A DNA stretch of 64,000 nucleotides, from the NCBI GenBank assembly GCA_948468385.1, contig CAOKHZ010000014.1, positions 1-64,000 on the forward strand, given 5' to 3'. A program made the position numbers and the translations under genes. Shown here in pieces: positions 9,706 through 20,558 of the stretch. The notes beneath the pieces were generated by a model. It was not told where the DNA came from. It made no database searches and was given only the letters and a program-made list of their open reading frames with translations. How positions within the stretch are numbered: position 1 is the stretch's first letter; each line of letters starts with the position of its first letter. This DNA is from an uncultured Faecalicatena sp. (GTDB taxonomy: Bacteria > Bacillota > Clostridia > Lachnospirales > Lachnospiraceae).

Positions 9706-10044
9706 ATGTTGATGAAAAACAAACTAAGTCCAGAAAAGAAACTGGAAACACAGCAAAGAATCATCGAGCAGTTTGAGAAAGAGAAAGCGCAATTGCTCGA
9801 TGCCATCGAGACATTGACATTTGAAAAGGAATTTGACAAGGAAAACAATACCGAGTCCATAAAATTGGCAAAGTCCTTGATTGAATCCATGGAAAAGCAA
9901 ATGATCACGATGGCGGAATGTATCGACGAATTAAAGTTTTACAAATCAGAATACAAAAAATGTATCGGGATGCTAAAAGATTCTTTCATGAAAAATTTCT
10001 TGCTCATGAAGGATTCCCAGATACGGAAAGGAGCCATACAATGA
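9706..10044 (+). CDS. Small coiled-coil phage tail-region protein
   Basis: 112 residues, almost entirely charged helix (SPEKKLETQQRIIEQFEKEK), with no signal peptide or membrane segment. It starts at ATG 9706 behind GCAGGTG and its stop overlaps the start of the distal tail protein (ATGA at 10041), so the two are translationally coupled. I do not recognise a family. Its position between tape measure and Dit suggests a minor tail or assembly factor. Confidence 0.7.
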   Translation: MLMKNKLSPEKKLETQQRIIEQFEKEKAQLLDAIETLTFEKEFDKENNTESIKLAKSLIESMEKQMITMAECIDELKFYKSEYKKCIGMLKDSFMKNFLLMKDSQIRKGAIQ

Positions 10045-10871
10045 GGTGTATTGATTTTGAATATGACGGACAGCTATTGTCCGACCATGATTGCGTGATA
10101 TGCAATATCGGCAATTCTCCAGGGGTGGAGACGACGGACTTTGGAAACCATGTTTCCCTGAATACCGTTTATTCCATCGGATTAAACAAGTTTTCCATTT
10201 CTTCCACAAGATATGACGAACCCTACACGGTTTCGTTCCAGGTCGCCAAATTATGCCATGACATGAAATCGGCATCCCAGATCGGGGAATACGAATTAAG
10301 CGACATGATGCGCTGGCTGAACAGGAAGAACTATTGCAAGTTTAAGCCGATTTACAAAGACGGCGAATATTCGGACATCTATTATATGGGAACGTTTGAC
10401 GTACAGCCAATCGATTTGTGCGGCAGAATCATCGGTCTCGACTTGACATTAAAGACAAATGCCCCGTTTGGGTATTATGAACCGGTATCTGTTTACATGG
10501 ATTTGAAAAGCGCAGAGGACACGTATACGCTAATTAATAGTTCCGACGAGACCGGGCTTACATATCCCGCAACGGTGATCATTGAATGTTTGTCCAAGGG
10601 CAACTTAATATTGAAAAATTCAAAGGACAGCCGGTATACGGAAGTAAAAAATTGCAAAGCCGGAGAAGTATTGACGCTAAACGGGGAAGAAAAGCAAATC
10701 ACGTCCAGTATGTCGCACAAGACGCTTTACAATGATTTCAACTATAATTTTGTCAGAATATATAGCGGGCGGGAAAATGGAATGGACAACAATGACAACG
10801 TCTTCTCTTCCACCCTTCCATGCAACGTCAGCCTCGTATATTCTCCCGTCTGTAAAAGAGGGGTGATTTAA
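10041..10871 (+). CDS. Distal tail protein (Dit family)
   Basis: 276 residues. The start at 10041 is fixed by AAAGGAG just upstream and the ATGA overlap with the previous gene. The N-terminal MRCIDFEYDG, the SSTRYDEPYTVSFQVAK strand region, the DMMRWLNRK segment and the GRIIGLDLTLKTNAPFGYYEP stretch match the Dit/siphovirus tail-component family. Dit forms the hub joining tail tube to baseplate. It lies directly before the tail-associated lysin gene, as in most Gram-positive siphoviruses. The far C-terminal part is probably the variable galectin-like domain. Confidence 0.85.
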   Translation: MRCIDFEYDGQLLSDHDCVICNIGNSPGVETTDFGNHVSLNTVYSIGLNKFSISSTRYDEPYTVSFQVAKLCHDMKSASQIGEYELSDMMRWLNRKNYCKFKPIYKDGEYSDIYYMGTFDVQPIDLCGRIIGLDLTLKTNAPFGYYEPVSVYMDLKSAEDTYTLINSSDETGLTYPATVIIECLSKGNLILKNSKDSRYTEVKNCKAGEVLTLNGEEKQITSSMSHKTLYNDFNYNFVRIYSGRENGMDNNDNVFSSTLPCNVSLVYSPVCKRGVI

Positions 10872-11069
10872 TTTCAGCCGCGCGGTTGACTAATCGTTAC
10901 GTTCAAGAACTCCACCGGCGTTCTTGCGGCGGCGCACAAGTCAGCTATGCTGACAAAACACATCTTTGTGCGCCTGCCATCCGCCGGAGGCATATCAGAT
11001 GGGGCTGTGCGCCCCGCCGCACAGTTTGAAAAAAATTACACATAAAAAATAATAGAGGAGTGATTTCAT
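10872..11069 (+). other. Structured intercistronic region before the Tal gene
   Basis: 198 bases without a gene. GGCGCACAA (10931-10939) pairs with TTGTGCGCC (10966-10974) around an inner TCAGC/GCTGA hairpin (10941-10953). CTGTGCG/CGCACAG forms a second hairpin at 11005-11024, and CCATC/GATGG (about 10978-11001) a third. The region ends in GAGGAG before a TTG start. No U-run follows, so this looks like an RNA structure that tunes processing or translation rather than a terminator. Confidence 0.5.
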
Positions 11070-14000
11070 TTGAAAAAAATAATATATAAAAGATTTGAGT
11101 CGCTGGAAGAACCGACCATCGTGCTGTCCACGAGAAGTTACGAACATCTCGGTTCACTGTCAAATGTCGACCCTTCGAGCATTACATATAAAAAGAATTT
11201 GAATGCCGCGAACGAGTTTTCGTTCAAGATTTACAAGACGATGGACGAGAAGGAGGAACGGCTGTGGGACAAGGTTGTTGACTTAAAGCTGATCTGGGTG
11301 AAGGAAGTAAACGAATATTTTGAAATAAAGGTAAACGTCAATGACAGCAATGACGTTGTAAAGTCAATTACTGGCACGTCCCTTTGCGAGGCGGAACTCG
11401 GGCAAACGATACTGTACGACGTGGAAATCAACACCGAAAGCGACATTGCCAGAAGCGATTATACCGTCACGAAGTTTTACGACCCGGACACCCCGGATGG
11501 TTCCCTTCTTCACAGGGTACTGGGAAAATTGCCAAATTATCATATAAAGCATGTGGATAGCTCTCTTGCAAACCTGCAGCGTTCTTTCAGCATAAATGGC
11601 ACTTCCATTTATGATTTCCTGACGGGAGAATGCGCGGAACAGTTTAACTGCCTGTTTCAGTTTGACAGTGCGAGCCGCAGCATTTCCGTCCATGATTTAT
11701 ACACAAACTGCCTGCATTGCGGGTATCGCGGAGAATACGCGGACGTATGCCCGGAATGTCATGAGACGGAGCTCTCTTATTTCGGCGAGGATACCACGAT
11801 TTACGTGGACAAGGAACACTTGACGGATAACGTGACATTCGAAACCGACACAAGCGGCGTGAAAAACTGTTTCCGGCTGGAAGCCGGGGACGATCTGATG
11901 ACGGCAACGGTCCGCTCGTTGATCCAAAACGGCGGCGGAAACATTTGGTACTTTTCAAAGGAAGACAAGGACGACATGCCGGAAGCACTCTCCCAAAAGA
12001 TTGATGCTTATCAACAGCTTTATGACTCTTGCACGAAAGACTACCAGATTGTATTGGAAGAATTATATGATTCCATTGACCAAATACTCTACCACACTTC
12101 TTCCATGATGCCAACCAGAGAACACGACGAAGTGACGGCCGCAACGGAGGCAGCAAAATTAACCAACGCGGCCCTAAGCCCGCTCGGGCTTTCTGCCCTC
12201 AATGCCTCCACGTCCGCCGCAACGGTAGAGGGCGCGCTGAAAAACTACGCAAAGGTATACGTAAAAACCGGGTATGTAAAGCTGGAAATCAACAACGGGC
12301 GTTTTCAGTATATTGGGAAAAATTCCGACGGGTATCATTACGGCACATGGACGGGAAATTTCAAGGTGACGAATTATTCAAACAAGGAAGACGTGGCGAC
12401 ATCGGAGGAAATTACCGTGACGGTGCATGACAATTACGAAAGCTTCCTCAAACAGAAAATCGAGATGTTAATTGCATCAAAGGACGATGACGATGTTTCC
12501 GTGTTTGACGTTCTTAAAATTGAAATGCCGGACAAATCCATGGATACCGAAGAAGCAGAAACGTTTAAAGCCGCAAAATTAAACGAATTTAAGAATGCTT
12601 TGGAAGAATATAGCCTGAACCGTTTGCAATCATTTTATGACGCGATCCAGAGCGTTCTTGAAATCATGGTCGAGGCGGACCAGGCAAGCGAAAGCGCGAA
12701 TTTTTATTTTGACATGTATTTGCCCTATTATGAACGGTTACAAGCCTGCCAAGCAGAAATAGACAAACGGCAGGCGACCATCAAACAGTTGCGGGACATT
12801 TATAACGAGCGGGAGGCGAAAAAGAACGAGATCCAATCCAAATTAAATTTCGAAAATTTCCTGGGTGAAAAACTCTATCACATTTTTTGCTCTTACCGCA
12901 GGGAAGACACGTACAGCAATCAAAATTATATCTCGGACGGACTGAATAACACAGAGTTATTCGAAAGAGCGAAGGAGTTCCTTGAAACCGCCAAAAAAGA
13001 ATTGTATAAATCAGGAGAACGAAAGCATTCCATATCGACTGATTTGAACAACATCTTATTGATTCCGGCGTTTGAACCATTGCTTGATAAATTTGAATTG
13101 GGAAATTGGATAAGGGTTCGCGCGGATGAAAACGTATATCGTTTACGCCTAATCAGTTATACGATAAGTTTTTCGGATTTAGGAAAAATACAAATCGAAT
13201 TTTCTGACGTAACGAAGACGATGGACGGGATGTCCGACATGGGAAGCATCTTGTCGACGGCGCAGTCCATGTCCACGTCCTACAATTATGTCAGCAAACA
13301 AGCTTCCAACGGAAAAGATGCCAAGGACAAGCTGGAAAACTGGGTGGAAAACGGCCTCGCCTTGACTAAGATGAAAATCGTGGACAATGCCGACAACCAA
13401 AACATAACCTGGGATTCCCACGGCATTCTGCTTCGTGAATACCAACCGATCACGGACGATTATAATGACAAGCAATTAAAATTTATCAATCGCGGAATTT
13501 ATGCGACGGATGATAATTGGAAAACGGCGAAGGTCGGAATCGGGGACTTTACGTTTTACAATCCAAAAACCGGGCAGATGGAAGAATCCTATGGCGTAAT
13601 CGCCGACACAATTGTGGGAAACATCATACTGTCTGAAGACGTTGGCGTGTATAACAAGAATAACTCCATCAAGATGGATGAAAATGGCTTGACCATCACG
13701 ACGGATGCAACCGAAAAAGGTGCGAACAACATGGCAATGACCGTTCAGCGCAAAGTGTTGAATGATGATGGAAAAGAAATTGTCGAACCCATGATGTACC
13801 TTGACAGTAACGGACAACTCGTATTGACGGGCTCACTAAGAATTAACTCTGGTGTAGACAATGCTGCTGAGACGTTAAAGGAATTGTGTGACATGAGCAA
13901 GTTTGATGAAAGACTTGATAAGCTTTTTAGCAGCAAGTCAGATGAGATATCTGGGAGCATTCAAGAAAATTTGGAAGAAGCAAAAAAATACACTGAAAAA

Positions 14001-14288
14001 CAACTTAATGATTATAGGACAGAGGTCAAGCAATACATGCGATTTAATGATGAAGGGCTGACTCTTGGAGCGGAAGGCTCTGACTTTAAAACTGTAATTG
14101 ATAATACTCGCATGGCGTTCAAACAAGGTGGCACGACGGTATCCTATATTAGTAACAAGCAATTATACATTCCGTCGGCTGTCGTGGAATCGCTTCTCCT
14201 CGGAAATTATTTCTTTCGTCCCAGAAAGAAGAAAAACGCTGACGGAACGGTATCATGGGGGGGAACGTCAATATCATGGGGAAAATGA
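11070..14288 (+). CDS. Tail-associated lysin / prophage endopeptidase tail protein (Tal)
   Basis: 1072 residues, starting with TTG at 11070 behind GAGGAG. The N-terminal third matches the prophage tail endopeptidase (Tal, gp27-like hub) fold, with SSITYKKNLNAANEFSFKIY and DKFELGNWIRVR-like landmarks. A knob CLHCGYRG ... CPECHE at about residues 214-231 is a four-Cys zinc-binding insert. The middle (about 490-620) is helical. The C-terminal part, from about residue 790, is beta-rich with DENGLTITTDAT and DSNGQLVLTGSLRINSG repeats that resemble the start of a fibre. Its role is the baseplate hub and possibly wall penetration; no peptidase active site can be pinpointed. Confidence 0.82.
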   Translation: MKKIIYKRFESLEEPTIVLSTRSYEHLGSLSNVDPSSITYKKNLNAANEFSFKIYKTMDEKEERLWDKVVDLKLIWVKEVNEYFEIKVNVNDSNDVVKSITGTSLCEAELGQTILYDVEINTESDIARSDYTVTKFYDPDTPDGSLLHRVLGKLPNYHIKHVDSSLANLQRSFSINGTSIYDFLTGECAEQFNCLFQFDSASRSISVHDLYTNCLHCGYRGEYADVCPECHETELSYFGEDTTIYVDKEHLTDNVTFETDTSGVKNCFRLEAGDDLMTATVRSLIQNGGGNIWYFSKEDKDDMPEALSQKIDAYQQLYDSCTKDYQIVLEELYDSIDQILYHTSSMMPTREHDEVTAATEAAKLTNAALSPLGLSALNASTSAATVEGALKNYAKVYVKTGYVKLEINNGRFQYIGKNSDGYHYGTWTGNFKVTNYSNKEDVATSEEITVTVHDNYESFLKQKIEMLIASKDDDDVSVFDVLKIEMPDKSMDTEEAETFKAAKLNEFKNALEEYSLNRLQSFYDAIQSVLEIMVEADQASESANFYFDMYLPYYERLQACQAEIDKRQATIKQLRDIYNEREAKKNEIQSKLNFENFLGEKLYHIFCSYRREDTYSNQNYISDGLNNTELFERAKEFLETAKKELYKSGERKHSISTDLNNILLIPAFEPLLDKFELGNWIRVRADENVYRLRLISYTISFSDLGKIQIEFSDVTKTMDGMSDMGSILSTAQSMSTSYNYVSKQASNGKDAKDKLENWVENGLALTKMKIVDNADNQNITWDSHGILLREYQPITDDYNDKQLKFINRGIYATDDNWKTAKVGIGDFTFYNPKTGQMEESYGVIADTIVGNIILSEDVGVYNKNNSIKMDENGLTITTDATEKGANNMAMTVQRKVLNDDGKEIVEPMMYLDSNGQLVLTGSLRINSGVDNAAETLKELCDMSKFDERLDKLFSSKSDEISGSIQENLEEAKKYTEKQLNDYRTEVKQYMRFNDEGLTLGAEGSDFKTVIDNTRMAFKQGGTTVSYISNKQLYIPSAVVESLLLGNYFFRPRKKKNADGTVSWGGTSISWGK

Positions 14289-14313
14289 TTTTCATAAAAG
14301 GAGATGATACATT

Positions 14314-16398
14314 ATGTTAAACGGGTCTGTTAGGACAAATGAAGGATATCAAGGAAGATATTATCAAGTCAACTGGACGGCCGATCAGTCTGTTGGAAAC
14401 AATAGTTCTACCATTCATTGGGTGCTATCATGCGCCGGTGGCGCAGTTGGACAGTGGGGTCCACTTTATTACGTAGAACGAACATTATGTGTGAATGTTG
14501 CCGGGAACGTGGTAATCAATAAAACAAACGAAGTACGAAGATATCCCGGACAAATAGCGGATGGGTATGTTGTTGTTAACCATGGGGCAAACGGAGCCGC
14601 GTCGTTTTCTATAGATATCAAGGCTGCCACGTATTATTCAAACGTAGATCAGGGTTGTAAGGGTTTCGGTTCATTTGAACTTAACACGATAGCAAGGGCT
14701 TCGCAGCCGTCATGTAAATCGTTTCCGCATAACACGGAATACGTCGGGGATATGGGGACGTCCATATATATCCACATGAACAGGGCAAGCAATTCATTCA
14801 CACACAACGTAAGGTATACGTTCGGAAACACAAGTGCCGTAATAGGGACGAATGTCACTGATAATGTCTTATGGACAATTCCCACAGACTTGGCATATCA
14901 AGTCAAAAATTCGACATCCGGTTATGGTACGATAACGGTTGACACGTTTAATGGAGGACAGCATATAGGAACAAAGACATGTAGATTCACATGTTCAGTT
15001 CCAAGTTCCATGGTGCCGTCCGTGTCCAATGCCAGCATTTCCATTGACAACAGTGCCAACAAAAACGGCATGCTCGCCAAATGGGGAGTCTGCGTCTCTG
15101 GAATCTCGAAGATACATGTCAACGCGTCGGCGACGGGAAGTTATGGGTCTTCAATCAAGTCATATTACATAGATGGCGGGTATTCGGTCAATGTTTCCGG
15201 TTCCGAATTGTCTTTTACTGGTGGCACGATTACATCATCCGAGAACAAAACGTTCCAAGTCCAAGCGATGGACAGTCGTGGACGTCGTTCTGGAACCGTG
15301 ACCGCAGGGAATGTTTACGTGCATCCGTATAGCAATCCATACGTAACCTCACTTACCGCCACGAGGAGCAACAATAAGGTGTCCGTCTATGCGGATTGGA
15401 ACTTTGCGTCAATCGGTGGAAGAAATACCGCTACAGCGACATTATCTTATAAAACAACGTCAGGAAATAACTGGGAAAATGGTGGCACAATCGGAAAGGC
15501 CAGCACCGTAACACTAAATGCAGACTTTGAAGAAATTAACAGCTATGATGTCAGAGTCGTGGTGACTGACGCGCTTGGTAATTCGGCAAGCCAGACAACT
15601 ACAATCCCGACCGTAGACGTATTGCTTGATTTCCGTGCCGGAGGACACGGACTTGGCATCGGGAAAATCGCGGAAACGGACTCCATGGAAGTTTTCATGG
15701 ATGCCAAGTTCATGAAAGACTTATGGATAACAGACGTTTCCTACAAAGGAGACAACATAAACCTTCGAAATGTCAGAAGCCTCGTCGATTGGAACAAGTT
15801 GCTAAATAAACCAAGCACGTTTCCGCCATCCGAGCATAGCCATTCGTATTTGCCGTTAACCGGTGGCTCGTTGTCTGGATCATTATCGGTAAACGGAATT
15901 TCGAACGGACGCGGTACGAGCTATGGATGGATGGATTTTTATTCTGGTGAAAATAACATGGTAAACATGTACATCGCAACCAATGACGGAAATCGTTTTA
16001 CAATAAAAACACTAAATGGTTGCGATGGGATTACGTTTAGACCCAAGGACGGCGGAGGCGACGGAAACATTTCCGTAGTCGGCTCAGTTGTTTATACCGA
16101 ATCGTGTTTTCAATTTTCTGCCAGAAAATTCAAGAAAAACATCACGAAAATCATGGATGCGGACGCGGACGAATTGCTATGCCTGGAACCAGTTGAATTT
16201 GACTACAAGGATACCGGGACTCATTCTGTCGGGCTTATCGCGGATGATGTTGCAAAATATTTTCCAAATTTAATATTTTATGAAAATGAAAAAGTAACCG
16301 GTCTGAACTATGTCGGCTTAATCCCATACATGATAAAAAAGATACAAATGCAGCAAGAAGAAATTGATGTGCTGAAAAACAAATTGTATGCAGAATAG
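14314..16398 (+). CDS. Tail fibre, DUF859-like body with S74 chaperone
   Basis: 694 residues, behind AAAGGAG. The N-terminal 450 residues resemble phage minor structural proteins of the DUF859 type (YYQVNWTADQSVGNNSSTIHW, ending near GGHGLGIGKIAE). A short connector (LPLTGGSLSGSLSVNG) follows, then a C-terminal intramolecular chaperone of peptidase family S74 from about residue 600 (SARKFKKNITKI ... GLIADDVAKYF ... GLIPYMIKKIQMQQEE). S74 domains trimerise the fibre and then cut themselves off at the serine of the SA-RKFK motif. The likely role is receptor binding at the baseplate. Confidence 0.87.
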   Translation: MLNGSVRTNEGYQGRYYQVNWTADQSVGNNSSTIHWVLSCAGGAVGQWGPLYYVERTLCVNVAGNVVINKTNEVRRYPGQIADGYVVVNHGANGAASFSIDIKAATYYSNVDQGCKGFGSFELNTIARASQPSCKSFPHNTEYVGDMGTSIYIHMNRASNSFTHNVRYTFGNTSAVIGTNVTDNVLWTIPTDLAYQVKNSTSGYGTITVDTFNGGQHIGTKTCRFTCSVPSSMVPSVSNASISIDNSANKNGMLAKWGVCVSGISKIHVNASATGSYGSSIKSYYIDGGYSVNVSGSELSFTGGTITSSENKTFQVQAMDSRGRRSGTVTAGNVYVHPYSNPYVTSLTATRSNNKVSVYADWNFASIGGRNTATATLSYKTTSGNNWENGGTIGKASTVTLNADFEEINSYDVRVVVTDALGNSASQTTTIPTVDVLLDFRAGGHGLGIGKIAETDSMEVFMDAKFMKDLWITDVSYKGDNINLRNVRSLVDWNKLLNKPSTFPPSEHSHSYLPLTGGSLSGSLSVNGISNGRGTSYGWMDFYSGENNMVNMYIATNDGNRFTIKTLNGCDGITFRPKDGGGDGNISVVGSVVYTESCFQFSARKFKKNITKIMDADADELLCLEPVEFDYKDTGTHSVGLIADDVAKYFPNLIFYENEKVTGLNYVGLIPYMIKKIQMQQEEIDVLKNKLYAE

Positions 16399-16476
16399 CA
16401 GGCTTGACCATGAGGCTCACAAAGATTGAAGAAAAATTAAATATTGATACAAACAACAAATAGGAGGTCTATTAAG

Positions 16477-16731
16477 ATGAATGAAATTGAAAAACCCATA
16501 ACGGTGGCTCGTGAGGATTTTATAAGAGATTTAAATAATTTAGTCAATAATTCCGGCATACCGCCAATCATATTGGAACCAATTTTCGCCAATATGCATC
16601 GTGATATCGCGATGGTTTTAAAACAGCAGACCGATAATGACCGGAAGCAGTATAACGAGGCACTTATGGCACAACATGAAGCAAAATTGGACGAAACAAA
16701 ATCGTGCGAATCCGCACAAGAGCCAGAGTAA
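16477..16731 (+). CDS. Small phage protein between fibre and BppU genes
   Basis: 84 residues starting MNEIEKPITVAREDF. The ATG at 16477 is chosen because AGGAGG lies eight bases upstream; a longer frame from TTG 16444 has no such site. The protein is mostly helical, with PPIILEPIFANMHRDIAMVL in the middle and a charged tail. Similar short genes sit among tail-fibre genes of clostridial phages, possibly as assembly factors. No function can be read from the sequence. Confidence 0.7.
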   Translation: MNEIEKPITVAREDFIRDLNNLVNNSGIPPIILEPIFANMHRDIAMVLKQQTDNDRKQYNEALMAQHEAKLDETKSCESAQEPE

Positions 16732-16787
16732 ATTTTTTGTAATCGGCATTATCACAAAAATGATTCATAATTATAACGAGGTGAAAC

Positions 16788-18620
16788 ATGAATTTACAAA
16801 CAATACAACACTTATCTATTGATTTTAATCAAAAGGGTTACAAGATTATAAATGCAAACCAGTACGACAAAGAAACAAGGGCTGTCGTGGTGCACTGTAC
16901 GGATAACGGGACATACGTTCCATTGGACAATACGGTTTATGCAAACGCACGCACCATGACGGCAGATGGCCGGGCGCTGCTCGACCCTGCCACGATTCAG
17001 GGCGATGGAACCATTTTATTGGAACTGGATGACACATTGCTCGCCGCGCCGGGAAGGGCGGCGACTCAAATTGACATCTATCAAAACGGCACCGAAAAGC
17101 GGCTTACGACAATGAGTTTTTTCATAAACGTCGAACCCTCCGTCTATGGGGATGACACAATTACGGCAAGCGATGAATTCAATGCCCTGACCGAGCTCAT
17201 CAAGAAAGCCACGAAAGATTACGAATATGTCATTGACGAATCGAAGAAACATGCAGACAACGCGAAAGTGGCAGAGGATAACGCAGCTAATTCTGCGGCA
17301 GATGCGGCAAATTCTGCATCGGAATCCTCGGAATACGCGGCAAGCTCCCAGAGCTTTGCTGCTGCCGCCGCCCAGGAAGCAACCGCGTCCGAGAATTCTG
17401 CAAATGCCGCAAAAATCTCCGAAGACAATGCGAAAGTGGCAGAAACCAACGCGGCAAATAGTGAAAGTAATGCTGCAAATTCAGCGCAAACCGCAGCCAA
17501 TAAGGCAAGTGAATCGTCTGCCCACGCGGACATGAGTAAGAGCTATGCAATCGGCACGAACAACGAAGTGCGGGAAGGGGACGCGGCCGACAACGCCAAG
17601 AAATATTATGAACAAGCCCGGGACATCGCGGAATCCTTCGCCGGAACGTTGCGCCCGAAGGGGACGATAACATTTTCCAATTTGCCGTCTGCCACGGACG
17701 CAAAAGAAGGCGACATGTACAACGTTTCCGACCAGTTTACCACTACCGCTTCTTTTAAGGAAGGGGAGGGCAACGTCATTCCGGCCGGTTCAAACGTCTA
17801 CCGCACTGATGACGGCTTTTGGGACGTGCTGGCGGGCAGCCCGGTAACTGGCGTAAAGGGCGATACGGAAGCTTCGTACAGAAGGGGCAACGTAAATATT
17901 ACCGCAGAAGATATCGGACTCGGAAACGTGAACAACACGGCGGACGCGGACAAACCGATATCAACGGCACAGCAAGAGGCATTGGATAAAAAGGTCAACA
18001 AGGCCGGAGATAAAATGACCGGCAGACTGATGAACCAGGGCGGGACGAGCGTCTACCTGACCACAGAACAATCGGGTCACGGCGACGGCTTTATCAAAGT
18101 CGCACGGTTCGAGAACCTCGTGCCGAACAGAAACCACAATTCACCAATAATCTTGGAACTGGTAAAAAGAAAGGGATTGGGGAGCGTCACCTTGTTCATA
18201 AGTTGGCAGGCAATTAACGAGACCAACGGTGTCCCATCCTTGAGGTCATTCGGTGGCAACGGAAATTATGGCGCGCGGATGGTGAATGTCGAGGATGATG
18301 TTTGGGACTTGTACGTGCAGTCGCAAGCATCCAACGACCATGTGGAAGTCGTGCGGTTCAGCAAACCGCAATATGACAGCAACGTCAAGGTAACATTTTA
18401 CAAAGACCAATTCGTTACTACCCTTCCGTCCGGTACCATGATTGGTTTTACAGATTGGATAGGCGAAATTAGTAGCAACGTGGCAAGTCTGATGGATAAG
18501 ATGGCCGCCCTTGAAGCAGTATGGCCACACGTATTGTGGGATACCGGCGGGTGGAACCCGTTCACGGATACGGCATCTGCATCAGCAATAAATGAGGAGG
18601 TGGCACAAGATGAGAATTGA
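16788..18620 (+). CDS. Baseplate upper protein (BppU_N), copy 1
   Basis: 610 residues. The N-terminus ([11 protein letters not shown]-like, then [20 protein letters not shown]) is the BppU_N/DUF2479 domain that docks receptor-binding proteins to the siphovirus baseplate. Residues about 145-250 are an Ala/Asn/Ser-rich coiled coil built from repeats such as [15 protein letters not shown]. Next come a [17 protein letters not shown] module, a [21 protein letters not shown] module and a unique C-terminal domain (residues about 415-600) that should carry binding specificity. The first 410 residues are repeated in the gene at 22252. The end overlaps the next gene by 11 bases. Confidence 0.87.
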   Translation: MNLQTIQHLSIDFNQKGYKIINANQYDKETRAVVVHCTDNGTYVPLDNTVYANARTMTADGRALLDPATIQGDGTILLELDDTLLAAPGRAATQIDIYQNGTEKRLTTMSFFINVEPSVYGDDTITASDEFNALTELIKKATKDYEYVIDESKKHADNAKVAEDNAANSAADAANSASESSEYAASSQSFAAAAAQEATASENSANAAKISEDNAKVAETNAANSESNAANSAQTAANKASESSAHADMSKSYAIGTNNEVREGDAADNAKKYYEQARDIAESFAGTLRPKGTITFSNLPSATDAKEGDMYNVSDQFTTTASFKEGEGNVIPAGSNVYRTDDGFWDVLAGSPVTGVKGDTEASYRRGNVNITAEDIGLGNVNNTADADKPISTAQQEALDKKVNKAGDKMTGRLMNQGGTSVYLTTEQSGHGDGFIKVARFENLVPNRNHNSPIILELVKRKGLGSVTLFISWQAINETNGVPSLRSFGGNGNYGARMVNVEDDVWDLYVQSQASNDHVEVVRFSKPQYDSNVKVTFYKDQFVTTLPSGTMIGFTDWIGEISSNVASLMDKMAALEAVWPHVLWDTGGWNPFTDTASASAINEEVAQDEN

Positions 18621-19707
18621 CCAATACGAGAAATCGGCAATTGAAGACGGGACGTTGTTCCCGGCAACCTTGGGAAGTCAAACCAAGAATATACTTGGGA
18701 CGGAATTGAAAAGCTTTACGAATGAAACGGCGGGCGCGGCGGTAGAATCCTACGTCGTGCAACACAAGGAAGAATTACAAGGCCCGCAGGGGCCAAAGGG
18801 CGACACCGGCGCAACGGGTGCAACCGGTCCGCAAGGGCCAAAAGGGGATACCGGCGCGACGGGTGCGACCGGCCCACAAGGGCCAAAAGGCGACACCGGC
18901 GCGACGGGTGCAACCGGCCCGCAAGGACCAAAAGGCGACACTGGCGCAACGGGTCCGCAGGGACCGAGGGGAGCGACCGGCGCAACGGGTCCGCAGGGAC
19001 CAAGGGGAGCGACCGGCGCGACGGGCCCGCAAGGACCGTCCGGCTCGCCATGGGGCGGGGGAACGTTTACTGGTACAACAAGATTTAACAATGGTATACA
19101 AGTTGGTAATAAATCTAATAACTATGGATGGATTGATTTATCGTATGGAAGTAGTGACAACATGTCCATTTTCGCAGATGGATATGGGGCTTGCATCCGA
19201 ACAGTGTCCGGCCGACTTGGACTGATTAACGTCGCCGGCCGAACCATAGATTGCAACCATACAAACGGAGCCTGGTCTGGGATATGTGCGGGAGCCTACA
19301 CTACCATGTCCTCCGAACGATATAAAGAAAATATAAAAGCAATATCAGATAACATTGCCCAAAAGCTGCTCGACGTAAATGTCGTAACTTATGATTACAA
19401 AGAGGGTGTTGTTACCGAAGAAAATCGCTATGACCGAACCGGAGTAATAGCAGAAGACATCATCAATGCCATTCCAGAAGTCGTATTCTTCCGAGAAATT
19501 GATGGTAAAAGACTGCCAGATGGCGTAGATTACGCCAAGTTTGTCCCCCACCTAATCAAAATGGTGCAAATGCAGCAGAAAGAAATTGATGAGCTGAAAT
19601 CAGAAAACGCAACTCTGTCCAACCGGCTCACGATAATCGAGGAATCACTTGGAATCTCGGATGGTATGAAATCAAGAAGCGGCAATAATGGAGGCGTGAC
19701 AAAATGA
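18610..19707 (+). CDS. Collagen-like tail fibre with S74 chaperone
   Basis: 365 residues. ATG 18610 sits behind GAGGAGG within the end of the preceding gene. Layout: a short N-terminal docking segment ([10 protein letters not shown]); about 29 Gly-X-Y triplets at residues 58-146 built from [15 protein letters not shown] units; a beta-rich head; an S74 chaperone from about residue 234 ([12 protein letters not shown] ... [10 protein letters not shown] ... [12 protein letters not shown]). Collagen triplets form the trimeric shaft of many Gram-positive phage fibres. The triplet block is repetitive DNA (18780-19045), prone to copy-number change. The stop overlaps the next start (ATGA). Confidence 0.9.
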   Translation: MRIDQYEKSAIEDGTLFPATLGSQTKNILGTELKSFTNETAGAAVESYVVQHKEELQGPQGPKGDTGATGATGPQGPKGDTGATGATGPQGPKGDTGATGATGPQGPKGDTGATGPQGPRGATGATGPQGPRGATGATGPQGPSGSPWGGGTFTGTTRFNNGIQVGNKSNNYGWIDLSYGSSDNMSIFADGYGACIRTVSGRLGLINVAGRTIDCNHTNGAWSGICAGAYTTMSSERYKENIKAISDNIAQKLLDVNVVTYDYKEGVVTEENRYDRTGVIAEDIINAIPEVVFFREIDGKRLPDGVDYAKFVPHLIKMVQMQQKEIDELKSENATLSNRLTIIEESLGISDGMKSRSGNNGGVTK

Positions 19708-20543
19708 AAATAAACCAGTACAAAACAACGGAAACTCTACAAAACATAAAATTATTGGGTACGAACGACTCCCAGACGGTCGGAATCCCCTTTAAAGCAG
19801 TAAAAAAACAAGTATTTAAAGATGCAAATGCAACGCCGGAAAAGGACGGATTGATGTCGAAAGAGGATAAAGCGAAGCTAGACGAACTTGTGGAAACAAC
19901 CAACTTGGAAGCAGTCGTAAAAAGCTTAATTCTTGCATCACACCCTGTCGGGAGCATTGAAGTGAACGTAAGCGGTAAAAATCCGGGAACGTACCTAGGT
20001 GGTACTTGGGTGGCGTGGGGAAGCGGTCGAGTGCCGGTGGGGGTGAATACGTCAGATGCCGACTTTTCAACCTCCGAACATACCGGTGGGGCAAAGTCAA
20101 GGACGCATTCGCACACGGTTCCGGGGCATACGCATGTAATTGGTGCCCATGCACATTTGATTCCGAATCACAATCATACCCTATCACACACACATACCAT
20201 CCCACAACATAACCATTACGTTGACAGCCATCAGCATACACAAACAATGCGGTTTCAGTCGGCGTATCAAGAAGCGGCGGGAGGTGGTGTAAAGTACACA
20301 AATGGTGAGTCTGTCCCGACAAATATCATATATACAGGAAGTGCTGGTCAAGGCTATACATGGTACACTTCCTTAACTACGGATGGCGCATCAGTTGCAA
20401 GCACGGGAACTGCAAGTAACATGTCCACAAATAACAGTTCTACATTTAATTCTGGTAACTGCGGAGATTTTGCAAGTGACAATGCATCATTTTCAATATT
20501 GCAGCCGTTTGTCACGTGTTACTTTTGGAAACGAACAAAATAG
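19704..20543 (+). CDS. Gp10-C-like tail fibre with His-rich spike
   Basis: 279 residues. The N-terminal [20 protein letters not shown] segment matches that of the next gene and probably docks to the baseplate. The centre has the collar-like motif [35 protein letters not shown] of baseplate Gp10 C-terminal-type domains. About 15 His residues follow within some 70 positions in HTH/HNH/HQH patterns (residues about 130-180). His-x-His repeats in T4 fibre tips bind iron along the trimer axis, and the same is likely here. The C-terminus [15 protein letters not shown] is typical of the family. There is no S74 domain. Confidence 0.83.
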   Translation: MKINQYKTTETLQNIKLLGTNDSQTVGIPFKAVKKQVFKDANATPEKDGLMSKEDKAKLDELVETTNLEAVVKSLILASHPVGSIEVNVSGKNPGTYLGGTWVAWGSGRVPVGVNTSDADFSTSEHTGGAKSRTHSHTVPGHTHVIGAHAHLIPNHNHTLSHTHTIPQHNHYVDSHQHTQTMRFQSAYQEAAGGGVKYTNGESVPTNIIYTGSAGQGYTWYTSLTTDGASVASTGTASNMSTNNSSTFNSGNCGDFASDNASFSILQPFVTCYFWKRTK

Positions 20544-20558
20544 AAGGGAGGATAAAAG

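Noticed and set aside
18716-19101. Several Pro/Gly-rich minus-strand frames at the collagen repeat
   Set aside because: They are shadows of the GXY repeat in the fibre gene.
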